Below, piece after piece: positions 8,819-17,549 of a DNA stretch of 48,239 nt. Within the stretch, counting starts at the first letter, position 1. Each line of letters opens with the position of its first letter. Origin of the DNA: an uncultured Spirochaetales bacterium (GTDB lineage: Bacteria; Spirochaetota; Spirochaetia; Sphaerochaetales; Sphaerochaetaceae); the NCBI GenBank assembly GCA_949300325.1, contig CASGDQ010000035.1, forward strand, positions 1-48,239, given 5' to 3'. The notes beneath the pieces are model-generated. The model saw nothing but the letters and a program-made list of their open reading frames with translations. It searched no databases and was not told the DNA's origin. A program made the translations under genes and the position numbers.

Positions 8819-8900
8819 ATTTTTCCTCCGAATTTAGGAAAAAGCTTTTACCCCGCCCTACTTTACAGTTTTTCCAATTCAATGGAAAGAGGGTCCGCTG

Positions 8901-9464
8901 CTATAAGATACCTTGCTTCCACTCCCTTCTTAAAATCGAGTAGATAGCACAATCGCATATGCCCATGTTGTTTTTCCCATATTGCCTTAAAATTCCTTCT
9001 CTCGTCATGCCGCACCTTTCCATAACCCTTCCGCTTCTGGCATTTTCCACATCATGAAGAGCCTCTATTCTTAGGGCGCCAACATCAGAGAAGAGAAAAC
9101 CAATTACAGCAGAAAGCGCTTCGCTCATATACCCGCAGTTCCATGATCCATGAGAGAGACAGTAACCAATTTGAAAAGAACTGCTTTCTTCTTTTATTTC
9201 CACAACGCTTATGTTTCCAAGAAGCCTATCTGTACCCTTTTCGGCAATCGCCCAGTTGTAGTAATCCTTTTTCTGATAGCAAGGAATCCAGGAAGAAAGG
9301 ATATCACGAGTGACAGAGCTGTCTTTATGACTAGGCCATGTAAGATACTTTGTAACTCTGTCGTCATTAGCCCACGACGAAAACATCTCCTCTGCATCTG
9401 AAATAGCAAAAGGCCTGAGTAGAAGTCTTTCAGTCTCTATTTTCTTTGTGCCCATGTGCTCCAT
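8901..9464 (-). CDS. GNAT acetyltransferase, RimJ/RimL type
   Basis: About 187 residues. ETERLLLRPF opens the fold, the acetyl-CoA region is around QIGYCLSHGSWNCGYMSEAL, and NARSGRVMERCGM is the typical RimJ/L C-terminal signature. Members acetylate ribosomal-protein N-termini, antibiotics or other amines; the substrate is unknown. The start at 9464 is preferred because AAGGAG sits 6 nt upstream; a start at 9515 has no such site. Confidence 0.83.
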   Translation of the reverse strand: MEHMGTKKIETERLLLRPFAISDAEEMFSSWANDDRVTKYLTWPSHKDSSVTRDILSSWIPCYQKKDYYNWAIAEKGTDRLLGNISVVEIKEESSSFQIGYCLSHGSWNCGYMSEALSAVIGFLFSDVGALRIEALHDVENARSGRVMERCGMTREGILRQYGKNNMGICDCAIYSILRREWKQGIL

Positions 9465-9584
9465 TTCCTGCTCCTTATTTATAGGACATATAGCATTCTC
9501 TAAAAGACATATCAAGAGAGAGAAAAAACTTGCTCAAAGTTAGTTTATATTATAAACTTATTTATACTAAAAAGGAGAAAAGAT

Positions 9585-10223
9585 ATGCCTCATAGTGAAA
9601 CCGAAATCAAAAAAGCATTGGAAGATATAAAGGAAATGAAAAACATCCTTGAGCGCGGTCTTCCCAGACTCAGAAAAATATTTCTTACCCCTGCTTTCGG
9701 ATGGCTTTGCATCTCACAAGCTGTTTTCTTCATCCTCATAATGACAATATACGGCCTTTTCAAAGGGGTAAAAAATATTGGAATAATCATCACTATCCTG
9801 ATCGTAATTGACTGTATTGCAGCAGGCAAATGGAAGCTGGACATATTCCGCCATGGCGCAAAGGATGAGGAATACGATGGGAGCATCCTCTCTTTCTTCA
9901 AGCTTCCTTTTATAAAGGAACTGTTAAACGTAGGATATATTCTTGTCGGTAATACAATAATTATCTCGCTGCTTGTTGCACTAAGGATGAGCAGCTTATG
10001 GCTCCTCTATCCCCTGCTATTTTCTGGCATCGGCGTGACTTTCCTTTCCTACGGAGCAATACTCAAATCTTATTCCTACAAACTGGCAGGAATTGCTGGT
10101 ATGCTTATTTCTTTCATTTCTGTAATGCTGTATGATGGCAGAATGGAGCTATGGGTTGCAGGAGGATCAGCAATACTTCTTTTGACCTGCGGACTAGCAA
10201 TACTAAAGGAAGGAAAATCCTGA
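9585..10223 (+). CDS. Multi-pass membrane protein, paired with an HTH regulator
   Basis: A 212-residue protein. A charged N-terminal helix (residues 1-28) is followed by about six hydrophobic segments. The function is not recognised. The stop TGA overlaps the ATG of the following regulator (TGATG), and AAGGAG precedes its own start. Membrane proteins in a tight pair with an HTH_34-type regulator are a recurrent arrangement in bacteria, but their role is unclear. Confidence 0.65.
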   Translation: MPHSETEIKKALEDIKEMKNILERGLPRLRKIFLTPAFGWLCISQAVFFILIMTIYGLFKGVKNIGIIITILIVIDCIAAGKWKLDIFRHGAKDEEYDGSILSFFKLPFIKELLNVGYILVGNTIIISLLVALRMSSLWLLYPLLFSGIGVTFLSYGAILKSYSYKLAGIAGMLISFISVMLYDGRMELWVAGGSAILLLTCGLAILKEGKS

Positions 10224-10519
10224 TGGATGAAAGACTATTCAAGACGATCCACGAGAGGGCAAGACTTAAAATACTTACATATCTTGCCTCAAAAGAAGAT
10301 CATACCGCTTTTTTCAATGATATAAAAAAACAATTTTCATTCACATCTGGAAATCTTTCCATACAGTTGAAGAATCTAGAGGAAGCCAACCTAATAACCG
10401 TGGACAAATCATTTTCAAACAGACGGCCGCTGACATGCATCACGCTTACAGAAAATGGCAGGAAGGCGCTGCTTGACTATGTGGATGAAATGGAGAAGCT
10501 CTTTAAACGCCTCAAATGA
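10223..10519 (+). CDS. Winged-helix transcriptional regulator (HTH_34/MarR-like)
   Basis: A 98-residue single-domain winged helix. KTIHERARLKILTYLAS is the first helix pair, SGNLSIQLKNLEEANLI the recognition helix, and PLTCITLTENGRKALLDYV the wing and dimerisation helix. This matches the HTH_34 group of small dimeric regulators. It is translationally coupled to the preceding membrane protein by a one-base overlap and probably regulates that operon. Confidence 0.82.
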   Translation: MDERLFKTIHERARLKILTYLASKEDHTAFFNDIKKQFSFTSGNLSIQLKNLEEANLITVDKSFSNRRPLTCITLTENGRKALLDYVDEMEKLFKRLK

Positions 10520-10532
10520 AACACCAAGCTGA

Positions 10533-10561
10533 TTGTAAAATCATTCCACCGGCTATACAAT
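10533..10561 (+). promoter_or_regulatory. Leaderless promoter of the GNAT gene at 10568
   Basis: TTGTAA (10533-10538), a 17-bp spacer and TACAAT (10556-10561) are followed by 6 nt (CTTTGC) and the ATG. There is no Shine-Dalgarno, so transcription would start at or next to the initiation codon. Confidence 0.65.
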
Positions 10562-10567
10562 CTTTGC

Positions 10568-11080
10568 ATGGATGAACTTTTAATAAGAAAAGCATCGGCA
10601 GACGATGCAAAATCCCTTGTAACCGAATTTCTTCCGCTTTTAGGAAGCCAAACTGATAATCTCTCATTCGGCAAAGAAGGCCTTTCGGTAAGCATTGAAG
10701 ATGAGGCACGCTACCTTGAGCAAAGCAATGATGAAAAGAATATTTATCTTGTTGCAGTTTTAAATGGAAAGATCATCGGAACCTGCCAGGCAAACCAGAT
10801 GAGAAGGAGATTTAAGCACCGGTCGGAAATAGCCATTGGACTTCTAAAAGAATACTGGGGCAGAGGCTATGCCTCAAAGATGCTTGAACAATTGATCAAG
10901 CTGGCAAAAGAGAAAGGCACAGAAATCCTGCAGCTGGAAGTGCTGTCGGACAACACCAGGGCTATTAAGCTCTATACCCGTCATGGCTTTTCCATTGTGG
11001 GGCATTACAGAAATTTCTCATTTGCAAATGGCTCATATCATGATGCTGAGATTATGGAGCTTATGCTTTGTCAAAGCTGA
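10568..11080 (+). CDS. GNAT-family N-acetyltransferase
   Basis: 170 residues with a complete GNAT core. IAIGLLKEYWGRGYASKMLEQLIKLA holds the acetyl-CoA pyrophosphate loop (RGYAS), and LEVLSDNTRAIKLYTRHGF is motif B. The family transfers acetyl from acetyl-CoA to an amine; the substrate is not predictable. It is preceded by a clean leaderless-type promoter. The end overlaps the convergent acetyltransferase gene by 20 bp. Two unrelated-looking acetyltransferases facing each other here are separate families within GNAT, not a recent duplication. Confidence 0.86.
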   Translation: MDELLIRKASADDAKSLVTEFLPLLGSQTDNLSFGKEGLSVSIEDEARYLEQSNDEKNIYLVAVLNGKIIGTCQANQMRRRFKHRSEIAIGLLKEYWGRGYASKMLEQLIKLAKEKGTEILQLEVLSDNTRAIKLYTRHGFSIVGHYRNFSFANGSYHDAEIMELMLCQS

Positions 11081-11585
11081 CGGCATAAATAGTGTGCGGC
11101 ATTACAAAACCGTAATAATGCTTGACAAAGCGTCCGATGGGTTTCATCCCATTTTTCAAGGCCACATTAATCGAAGGGAGGTTATTATCTCTTATTATTG
11201 AGCATACACTTTTCAAGGAAAGCTTTTCAAATGCGAACTCCTTTACCGCTTTTGCCGCTTCAGATGCATACCCGTTATGCCAATATCTGCGGTTGAAGAG
11301 ATAACCTATTTCCGATACCTTCCCGTACGGAGTATCCTGCCATGAGAGCCCGCACTGCCCGATAAGAACACCATCCTCTTTTCTTATCACGGCAAGCAAT
11401 CCGTATCCATATTCCGAATATCTGACAATCTGACGGGATATCCAATCATCCACCTCGATATCGGAAAATGCATGCTCATACGCATACATCGTCTCTTTAT
11501 CCTGCAGTATCGCTGCTATATCAGCTCGATCAGAAAAAGACATCTTACGCAGATAAAGCCTTTCGGTCTCAATTAAGTTTTCCAT
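11061..11585 (-). CDS. GNAT acetyltransferase, RimJ/RimL-like
   Basis: 174 residues. IETERLYLRKM opens the fold, followed by IGYLFNRRYWHNGYASEAAKAV (acetyl-CoA loop) and DNNLPSINVALKNGMKPIG. The upstream region has TATACT about 12 nt from the ATG and only a weak GAGATAGAAT as ribosome site. The substrate is unknown. Confidence 0.82.
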   Translation of the reverse strand: MENLIETERLYLRKMSFSDRADIAAILQDKETMYAYEHAFSDIEVDDWISRQIVRYSEYGYGLLAVIRKEDGVLIGQCGLSWQDTPYGKVSEIGYLFNRRYWHNGYASEAAKAVKEFAFEKLSLKSVCSIIRDNNLPSINVALKNGMKPIGRFVKHYYGFVMPHTIYAVSFDKA

Positions 11586-11643
11586 ATTCTATCTCGTAGT
11601 ATAAATTACATTCCGAAATTAGAATGATATATTCCATATCAGA

Positions 11644-13059
11644 TTATATAGTTGTAATCTGGATAGTATCGGAACTGATACTTCCAGTCATAGATCCAGA
11701 GATAAATATAGCGAGCTCCCCTTTATTGATTATTCCAGAAGAAAGCGAAAGTGATACTGACTGGGCCTTCATCTCCTCCCTGTCTTCAGTGAATTTAGCC
11801 TTAATCGGATACACACCATAATCGAGACGAAGCTGACGAGCAGCCTTGTCATCAGTAACACATGCAACCACAGGGGCAGACGGCCTGTAGAAAGAGACAT
11901 AATGGGCAGTCCGGCCTGTTACGGTCATGCATATTATAGCCTTCGCATCTAGGAAGAATGCGGCATCGACAGAGGAAGAAGCTATGGTGTTCACAACATC
12001 CGAGCCCAACTTGAGCTGCTTGTCTATGAACCTTTCCCTGTAATCAATCTGGTTTTCGGTGAATTCTGCAATCTCGCTCATGGTTCTGACAGCCTCTATG
12101 GGATATTTTCCAGCCGCAGTCTCCCCTGAAAGCATTATGCAGGTCGTACCATCATATATCGCATTTGCAACATCTGACACCTCTGCCCTGGTCGGACGCG
12201 GATGTTCTGTCATGGATTCAAGCATCTGTGTCGCTGTGACCACAATCTTGCCCTTTTCATAGCATTTCTTGATTATCCCCTTTTGTATTGATGGAAGTTC
12301 CCTGAAGGGTATTTCAACACCCATATCTCCGCGGGCAACCATGACCCCGTCTACTATGTCGATGATCTTATCAAGATTGTCGACTCCGCTGCGGTTCTCG
12401 ATCTTAGCGATTATCATTATCTTCTCGCCACCATTTGCATTCAGGAATTTACGAAGCTTTTTAACATCCCCATCCGTCCTTACAAAGGAAGCGGCTATGA
12501 AATCGATATCCATGCTTATGCCAAAAAGCAGGTCAGCTCTATCATTTTCCGAAATATAAGGCTGATCTATGTCCACTCCAGGAATATTTATGGACTTGTG
12601 ATTTGAGACCTTTCCTGCATTCATCACACGGCATATGAGATCCCGGCCTTTTATTTCCTCAACCTTCATTGAAACAAGCCCGTCGTCGATCAAAATGGTA
12701 TCGCCTGCCTTCACATCTTCCGATAGATACGGATATGTCACTGGAACACCATCTTTTCCGCCCTCAAGCAAAGGATCTGCGTACAAGGTGAATAACTGGC
12801 CTTTTTCAAGCATGACAGACCCTGCTGAAAAATCCTTTACTCGGATTTCAGGTCCCTTTGTGTCGAGTATGAGGGGAATCTGCACCCCCATTTCGGATGC
12901 AACTTTACGCACCATCTCTATTCTGGCTTTATGTTCATCATGTGTTCCATGCGAAAAATTTAATCTTGCTGCATCCATGCCGTTGGATATCAGCTGTCTG
13001 ATTCCTTCCTCTGAGTCAACAGCGGGACCAAGTGTGCATATTATCTTAGTTTTCCTCAT
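11644..13059 (-). CDS. pyk: Pyruvate kinase
   Basis: A 471-residue glycolytic enzyme converting phosphoenolpyruvate and ADP to pyruvate and ATP. The N-terminus KTKIICTLGPAVDS and the SHGTHDEHK region are typical. The signature IIAKIENRSG, the active-site region VARGDMGVEIPF, and the ATQMLESM / RPTRAEVSDVANAI / SGETAAGKYP block are all present. The length fits a standard A-B-C domain enzyme without the extra C-terminal domain of Bacillus types. It is monocistronic and divergent from the Lon-like gene. The only ribosome site is a distant AAGGA. Confidence 0.95.
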   Translation of the reverse strand: MRKTKIICTLGPAVDSEEGIRQLISNGMDAARLNFSHGTHDEHKARIEMVRKVASEMGVQIPLILDTKGPEIRVKDFSAGSVMLEKGQLFTLYADPLLEGGKDGVPVTYPYLSEDVKAGDTILIDDGLVSMKVEEIKGRDLICRVMNAGKVSNHKSINIPGVDIDQPYISENDRADLLFGISMDIDFIAASFVRTDGDVKKLRKFLNANGGEKIMIIAKIENRSGVDNLDKIIDIVDGVMVARGDMGVEIPFRELPSIQKGIIKKCYEKGKIVVTATQMLESMTEHPRPTRAEVSDVANAIYDGTTCIMLSGETAAGKYPIEAVRTMSEIAEFTENQIDYRERFIDKQLKLGSDVVNTIASSSVDAAFFLDAKAIICMTVTGRTAHYVSFYRPSAPVVACVTDDKAARQLRLDYGVYPIKAKFTEDREEMKAQSVSLSLSSGIINKGELAIFISGSMTGSISSDTIQITTI

Positions 13060-13220
13060 ATTCCATGTAATCCTTATAATTTTAAATTAAAAGACGTAGT
13101 GTTTTTAATCAAGAACAGTCTATAAAATTGCATCCGTCCAAATACTTTTTTTCCTGCTATAAATTATAAGCACGTCTTTTTTCAGGTTTAAAGCTTTTAC
13201 TTCACTTTCATGCAAGAAAA

Positions 13221-13303
13221 CCCCTCAACTATATATGACTTATATAAAGCCTTAAGGGGCTGCTGCCCCCTCCTTGGTAAAGGTGATTTCATTAAATAAG
13301 GAG
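13221..13303 (+). promoter_or_regulatory. Structured 5' leader of the Lon-like protease gene
   Basis: The 250 bp between pyk and the Lon-like gene hold no ORF but contain competing RNA structures. Hairpin A: CCCCTCAA (13221-13228) with TTAAGGGG (13252-13259), enclosing TATATA/TATATA arms (13230-13235, 13241-13246). Hairpin B: GGGGC (13256-13260) with GCCCC (13265-13269). The two share GGGG and exclude each other. CTCCTT (13270-13275) is fully complementary to the Shine-Dalgarno AAGGAG (13298-13303). This arrangement could control translation. It is inference from base pairing only; no known riboswitch is recognised. Confidence 0.4.
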
Positions 13304-13310
13304 ATAATCG

Positions 13311-14843
13311 ATGTACGATTGCACTACTGTTTACCAAGCAAAAAACAGCTCAAACGGTTCCTGCACAGCTTTTGATGATGACGAAAAAGTTGCGATCAGA
13401 AATCAGCTGACAGCACTCAAGACGATTCCTTTCACCAGAGAGGATTATCTAAGGGTCAAACTCGCATTGGACCGCAGTCACGAAGGGCTTGAGGAGATTA
13501 AAAAACATATCCTCTCGCAAATAGCATTAATTATCGTAAACAAACAGGCTCCCAAGCCATTGCTCCTTGTAGGAAAACCCGGTACAGGGAAAACGACACT
13601 GCTTGAAAGCGTCGCCGATTCGCTCGGCAAAGGCAAAGCCATAATACAGCTTGCAGGCATAACTGGAAGTTTTGTCTTAAACGGAAATGACGAAGGGTAC
13701 AAGAACGCAACAATCGGCAAGATAATCAAAGCTTTCTTAAACTCGGAATCAAAAAACCCGGCAATCATTCTCGATGAGCTGGACAAGGTCGGCATCAGCA
13801 ACTACAACGGAAAAACGACAGATGCTCTTTTGGACATACTCGATGGGCAAAGAGCTATGAATTTCGTAGATAACTATCTTGAAACACCATTTGACGCATC
13901 AAAAGCCTGGTACCTGCTGACAGCAAATTCCTTGGAAGGAATTCCGGAACCAATAATAGACAGATGCGATTTGATGTTCATGCCTGAATATACGTTCATG
14001 GAGAAAAGGATGATCTGTGAAAAAGCCATAAAAAAACACAATGATACTTCCCTTTTAAATACAATCCGATTTACAGAAAAACAGATCAATACACTTGTAT
14101 TTAAATATGGAACAAGCATAAGAAACTTGAAGCGGACCGTGGAAAGTGCATTCTCTTTGTATGCAATGAATATCCTCGAAGGCAAAAAGACAGATGAAGG
14201 AAGGATTTACCCATACGATCTTTTCAAAGAGCTCACTGAGGAAAAACAGGCATCCCCGTTTACCTATAAAATCAAAAACGAACCTGGAATAGCACCAGCG
14301 CTTGCCGTAAACGAGAGTATAAGTTCAGGTGTGGTCCTTCCAATAGAAACCATCATAAGAAAAAACAGCTCTTACTCAATCTCGGTAACGGGAAGAATAG
14401 GAGAAACAATGATGGAAAGCATAGAGGTAGCAATAAACGTGCTTACAAATATTTTGAATATATCACAGCTGGGACAGGTTATGATCAACATACCATATCC
14501 CATACATAAGGAGGGCGAATCTGCAGGGCTTGCAATCCTTCTTGCTCTTCTTTCCTCATATTCACAGATACCGCTTGAAAAAAATACAGCAATTACAGGA
14601 GCTCTAACGCTTAATGGAGAAATCCTTCCAATTGGCGGTGTAATCCTAAAGATAAAAACTGCAATGGAAAATGGATATACTAGGGTTCTGATACCCTCTA
14701 ACAACTATAACGAGGTAAAACAATACCCACAATCGCTTTTTAAGGGTATTGAAATCATTGCAGTTGAATCAGTTGATCAAGCAATAGAACATACTTTACC
14801 AAAGCTCTTGAAAAAGAAAATAGAAAGAGAAAATATGATATAA
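13311..14843 (+). CDS. Lon-like AAA+ protease lacking the N-terminal domain
   Basis: 510 residues, against about 800 for LonA. The N-terminal substrate-binding domain is absent and is replaced by about 40 unrelated residues. LDRSHEGLEEIKKHIL (53-68) aligns with the start of the LonA ATPase. Walker A is GKPGTGKT (88-95), Walker B IILDELDKV (152-160), sensor 1 LLTANS, and sensor 2 GTSIRNLKR (267-275). The protease domain keeps the catalytic dyad: Ser404 in EGESAG and Lys447 in PIGGVILK. It should therefore be an active ATP-dependent protease with unusual substrate delivery. A strong AAGGAG lies 8 nt before the ATG. The helicase gene follows after 11 bp. Confidence 0.85.
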   Translation: MYDCTTVYQAKNSSNGSCTAFDDDEKVAIRNQLTALKTIPFTREDYLRVKLALDRSHEGLEEIKKHILSQIALIIVNKQAPKPLLLVGKPGTGKTTLLESVADSLGKGKAIIQLAGITGSFVLNGNDEGYKNATIGKIIKAFLNSESKNPAIILDELDKVGISNYNGKTTDALLDILDGQRAMNFVDNYLETPFDASKAWYLLTANSLEGIPEPIIDRCDLMFMPEYTFMEKRMICEKAIKKHNDTSLLNTIRFTEKQINTLVFKYGTSIRNLKRTVESAFSLYAMNILEGKKTDEGRIYPYDLFKELTEEKQASPFTYKIKNEPGIAPALAVNESISSGVVLPIETIIRKNSSYSISVTGRIGETMMESIEVAINVLTNILNISQLGQVMINIPYPIHKEGESAGLAILLALLSSYSQIPLEKNTAITGALTLNGEILPIGGVILKIKTAMENGYTRVLIPSNNYNEVKQYPQSLFKGIEIIAVESVDQAIEHTLPKLLKKKIERENMI

Positions 14844-14854
14844 TCCATTCATAC

Positions 14855-17029
14855 ATGTATAAAGAGGATTTAAAAAGGTATTATTCTTACTGGACCGGAC
14901 TTATCCGGTCCAGTTTATCGGATAAGAAAACCAAAAATACATTAAGAGCTGCAAAAGCATCTTTAATCCAAATGCCCGGAGCAAGGAATGACCTATATAA
15001 ACTGGTTCCTGCCAGCCTTGGAGATCGAAAAAGATTCTCGTTTTTTATGAAAAAAGAGATACCACTGGTTTTGAAAGCAAGAGGTAAAAATCATTTCGCA
15101 ATCATTCAGGATGAAAACAAGGAAAATAGATATTTTACGGCTTTTATACGCAATTTCAAAATTACATCAAACAGAAGATTCCTTTTTTATCCGATGGAAT
15201 CCACACTTGGAAAAATCATATTAGATATAGTAAGGGATGGATACAATCTCATTTATAGCTCGGATTCTGTAATGGCGCTTTTACGCCTTTTAAGAGATGG
15301 TCAGGAATTTTCATGGAAGGAGCGTGTTGCTTACATAGAAAATGCATATTCATATCCAATCAATTTCATATGGGGGCCTCCCGGGTCCGGAAAATCGACC
15401 AGATGCATCAAACTGATAAAATCTCCTTTAGTAAAAACTCTTGTCCTTGCTTCGACAAACCAGGCAGTTGATGAACTTTATGGGAAGCTGAAAAAGGAGA
15501 CGGAAAATGTGCTTCGAATTGGACGGGGAAGCCGCTATTTTGAGGCTGTAACCGCATTGGATATAGCAAATTCAAAGAAAACCATATTATGTACGACCTT
15601 TGCCCAAATCTTTTTGAACTGGCAAATATTTTCAGAGTGCAACATCCATTTCAGCCATATCTTCATAGACGAGGCAGGAACTGTCAAAACACAGGATATA
15701 CTTGCCATAGCTTTTCTAAACCCAGATAAGATGTATATAGTCGGGGACTTCAAGCAGCTTGGACCGATAACAGAAATGGGAGTCAAAGAGGTACAAAAGC
15801 CATTGATTTCAATTTATGACAATCTTGGAATCCCTGAATCGAGAAATCCGGAAGAGGCCGGCATATTCACCATGCTGGATCATCAATTCAGGATGAACAA
15901 AGAAATCGGTGAATTCATAAATAAGACCTTTTATGACGGACGCCTTTTAATAGAAGATGATAATAAGCAGAAAGAAGAGACCATCTTTTCTAAAGCAATG
16001 GAATGCATCGATTACTCTTTTTTCACTAACTGCGTGGAAAGGCATAAAGGATCACATATCAATTTTCCCAGTGCCGTGCTTACAGCCCTTTATGCGGCAA
16101 TCTGGAAAGAAAAATATGGCTGCAGCGTCGGGGTAATCACTCCGTATAAGGCGCAAAGAGATCTTATTTCAGCAATAATCAAGGACTATAAAAAAAATAG
16201 CAGATCCAAAATAAAGGTGGAAACCGTCCATGGATTCCAAGGAAGCGAAGAGGATGTGATCATAATGGATTTTGTCGACTCCGCCCCGCTTGAAAGCCTT
16301 GGAATGCTATTCCAGGAAACAAACCAATACTGCACAGGATTATGCGACAGGATGCTCAACGTCGCAGTCTCTAGAGCCCGAAAGAAATTCATACTCCTAT
16401 GCGATTATTCGTTTTTCTGCAAGCATATAAAGAAGGATTCATCGATTGAAAAATTGATTGAAAAATGTATAGAAGGCTCAAACAATCTCAAAAGCTTCAG
16501 AAATATGCTTCATGAGATAAACTCATATTTTAAGGATTTTATCCAGATAGGTTTTCCAGGAAAAAGCGTTAACTGCAAAAGAAAGGGCGATCCAAATGCA
16601 TCATCTGCATGGAAATGCCGCAGCGCCATGTGGAGGCTGCTGAAAGAGGACTCTGAGAAAGAGATCAAAAGCATAACATATTATATAAGCACATCGAAAA
16701 GCAAAAGTGAGATAGCACCTACTGCTTTTCAAAAGGAACTTATGAAGGCATCGCTGGAAAAAAAGACAAAAAACTTCTTCACCATACGATACACTAAGGG
16801 CAGATTCAAGCTGTCAGAAGAATATCTGTTGCGCCATCCTGAGATAAGAGCTGTAAAATCAGACAAAAGAGAATATGCAATTTCCTCTGTTCTTATAAAC
16901 TTTTCAGACGGAAGAAAGACTCTGGTATATGGCCTTTTCCATTCAAGAAAAGAAAGCAGAGCTGACTTGCCGTTTATCAGACTTGGAAAATTTAGAAATA
17001 CGGTTAAAATATTATATGAAGAAAAATAA
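14855..17029 (+). CDS. SF1B helicase, UPF1/DNA2-like
   Basis: 724 residues. Walker A GPPGSGKS (174-181), motif Ia LASTNQAVDEL, motif II IDEAG (271-275), motif III GDFKQLGP (297-304), QFRMN (344-348), motif V ETVHGFQGSEEDV (456-468) and motif VI LNVAVSRARKK (501-511) define a complete SF1B helicase of the UPF1/IGHMBP2/DNA2 class. The first 165 residues and about 200 C-terminal residues match no domain I recognise. It follows the Lon-like gene closely, which suggests a functional pair. An extended -10 (TGATATAAT) overlaps the lon stop codon, with the ATG 10 nt further on and no Shine-Dalgarno, so it may also have its own nearly leaderless transcript. Confidence 0.85.
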   Translation: MYKEDLKRYYSYWTGLIRSSLSDKKTKNTLRAAKASLIQMPGARNDLYKLVPASLGDRKRFSFFMKKEIPLVLKARGKNHFAIIQDENKENRYFTAFIRNFKITSNRRFLFYPMESTLGKIILDIVRDGYNLIYSSDSVMALLRLLRDGQEFSWKERVAYIENAYSYPINFIWGPPGSGKSTRCIKLIKSPLVKTLVLASTNQAVDELYGKLKKETENVLRIGRGSRYFEAVTALDIANSKKTILCTTFAQIFLNWQIFSECNIHFSHIFIDEAGTVKTQDILAIAFLNPDKMYIVGDFKQLGPITEMGVKEVQKPLISIYDNLGIPESRNPEEAGIFTMLDHQFRMNKEIGEFINKTFYDGRLLIEDDNKQKEETIFSKAMECIDYSFFTNCVERHKGSHINFPSAVLTALYAAIWKEKYGCSVGVITPYKAQRDLISAIIKDYKKNSRSKIKVETVHGFQGSEEDVIIMDFVDSAPLESLGMLFQETNQYCTGLCDRMLNVAVSRARKKFILLCDYSFFCKHIKKDSSIEKLIEKCIEGSNNLKSFRNMLHEINSYFKDFIQIGFPGKSVNCKRKGDPNASSAWKCRSAMWRLLKEDSEKEIKSITYYISTSKSKSEIAPTAFQKELMKASLEKKTKNFFTIRYTKGRFKLSEEYLLRHPEIRAVKSDKREYAISSVLINFSDGRKTLVYGLFHSRKESRADLPFIRLGKFRNTVKILYEEK

Positions 17030-17032
17030 AAC

Positions 17033-17115
17033 ATACTTTTAGTTTGTGTATTTTTTGTTATTTATACTTTAAATTTGTTTGCCTCTTACGACAAAGAAAT
17101 CATACTAAAAGTAAT
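17033..17115. repeat. XRE operator cluster upstream of the xre gene
   Basis: Two direct 15-mers, ATACTTTTAGTTTGT (17033-17047) and ATACTTTAAATTTGT (17064-17078), start 31 bp apart. A third copy is inverted (ATTACTTTTAGTAT read on the minus strand, 17102-17115). It overlaps the probable -10 (TACTAA 17103-17108) and reaches the base before the ATG. The core is ACT-N3-AGT. Autorepression is the natural reading. Confidence 0.65.
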
Positions 17116-17457
17116 ATGGAACAGGCAAAATTAACAAAAGAAGATCTTGCTGCCGTAGTTGGCGGGAATATTAAGAAATTGCGGGCAGCCTCGAAATTGT
17201 CCCAGGAAGAACTTGCCGAGAAGCTTGGCTTATCCAAAAATTTCGTCTCTTTGATGGAAACAGGAGTGAAATTTCCATCGGCAGAGACAATTGTAAAACT
17301 ATGCAACATATTTGAAATCGAGTTTTTTGAACTGTTCTATGACAATGAAAAACTTCTTCCGGAGGATATGAAGAAGAAGATAGTCGACTCATTTTCCTCT
17401 CAGTTTGCAGAATTTATGAGCAAACAAATGGATGAAATAAAACAATTTAAATTATAA
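17116..17457 (+). CDS. XRE-family transcriptional regulator
   Basis: 113 residues. An HTH_3 domain spans about 12-66 (GNIKKLRAASKLSQEELAEKLG, SKNFVSLMETG, PSAETIVKLCNIFEI). A C-terminal tail follows, rich in Phe, Lys and Glu (SSQFAEFMSKQMDEIKQFKL), probably helical and for dimerisation. The start at 17116 is preferred over an in-frame start near 17044 because the fold starts here. The likely promoter (TTGCCT 17079-17084, 18 bp, TACTAA) ends 7 nt before the ATG. Operators flank both ends of the gene. Confidence 0.85.
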   Translation: MEQAKLTKEDLAAVVGGNIKKLRAASKLSQEELAEKLGLSKNFVSLMETGVKFPSAETIVKLCNIFEIEFFELFYDNEKLLPEDMKKKIVDSFSSQFAEFMSKQMDEIKQFKL

Positions 17458-17459
17458 TC

Positions 17460-17504
17460 ATACTCTTAGTTTGTTTCTTCTTGATAATAATACTTTTAGT
17501 TGTA
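17460..17504 (+). repeat. XRE operator pair upstream of the lipoprotein gene
   Basis: ATACTCTTAGTTTGT (17460-17474) and ATACTTTTAGTTGTA (17490-17504) start 30 bp apart, matching the pair before the xre gene. The second overlaps a possible -35 (TTTAGT 17495-17500), which is 18 bp from TATAAT (17519-17524). The XRE protein therefore probably also controls the lipoprotein gene. Confidence 0.65.
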
Positions 17505-17549
17505 AAATAATCCGTAATTATAATCACAAGCATTATCAAGGAGAAACAA

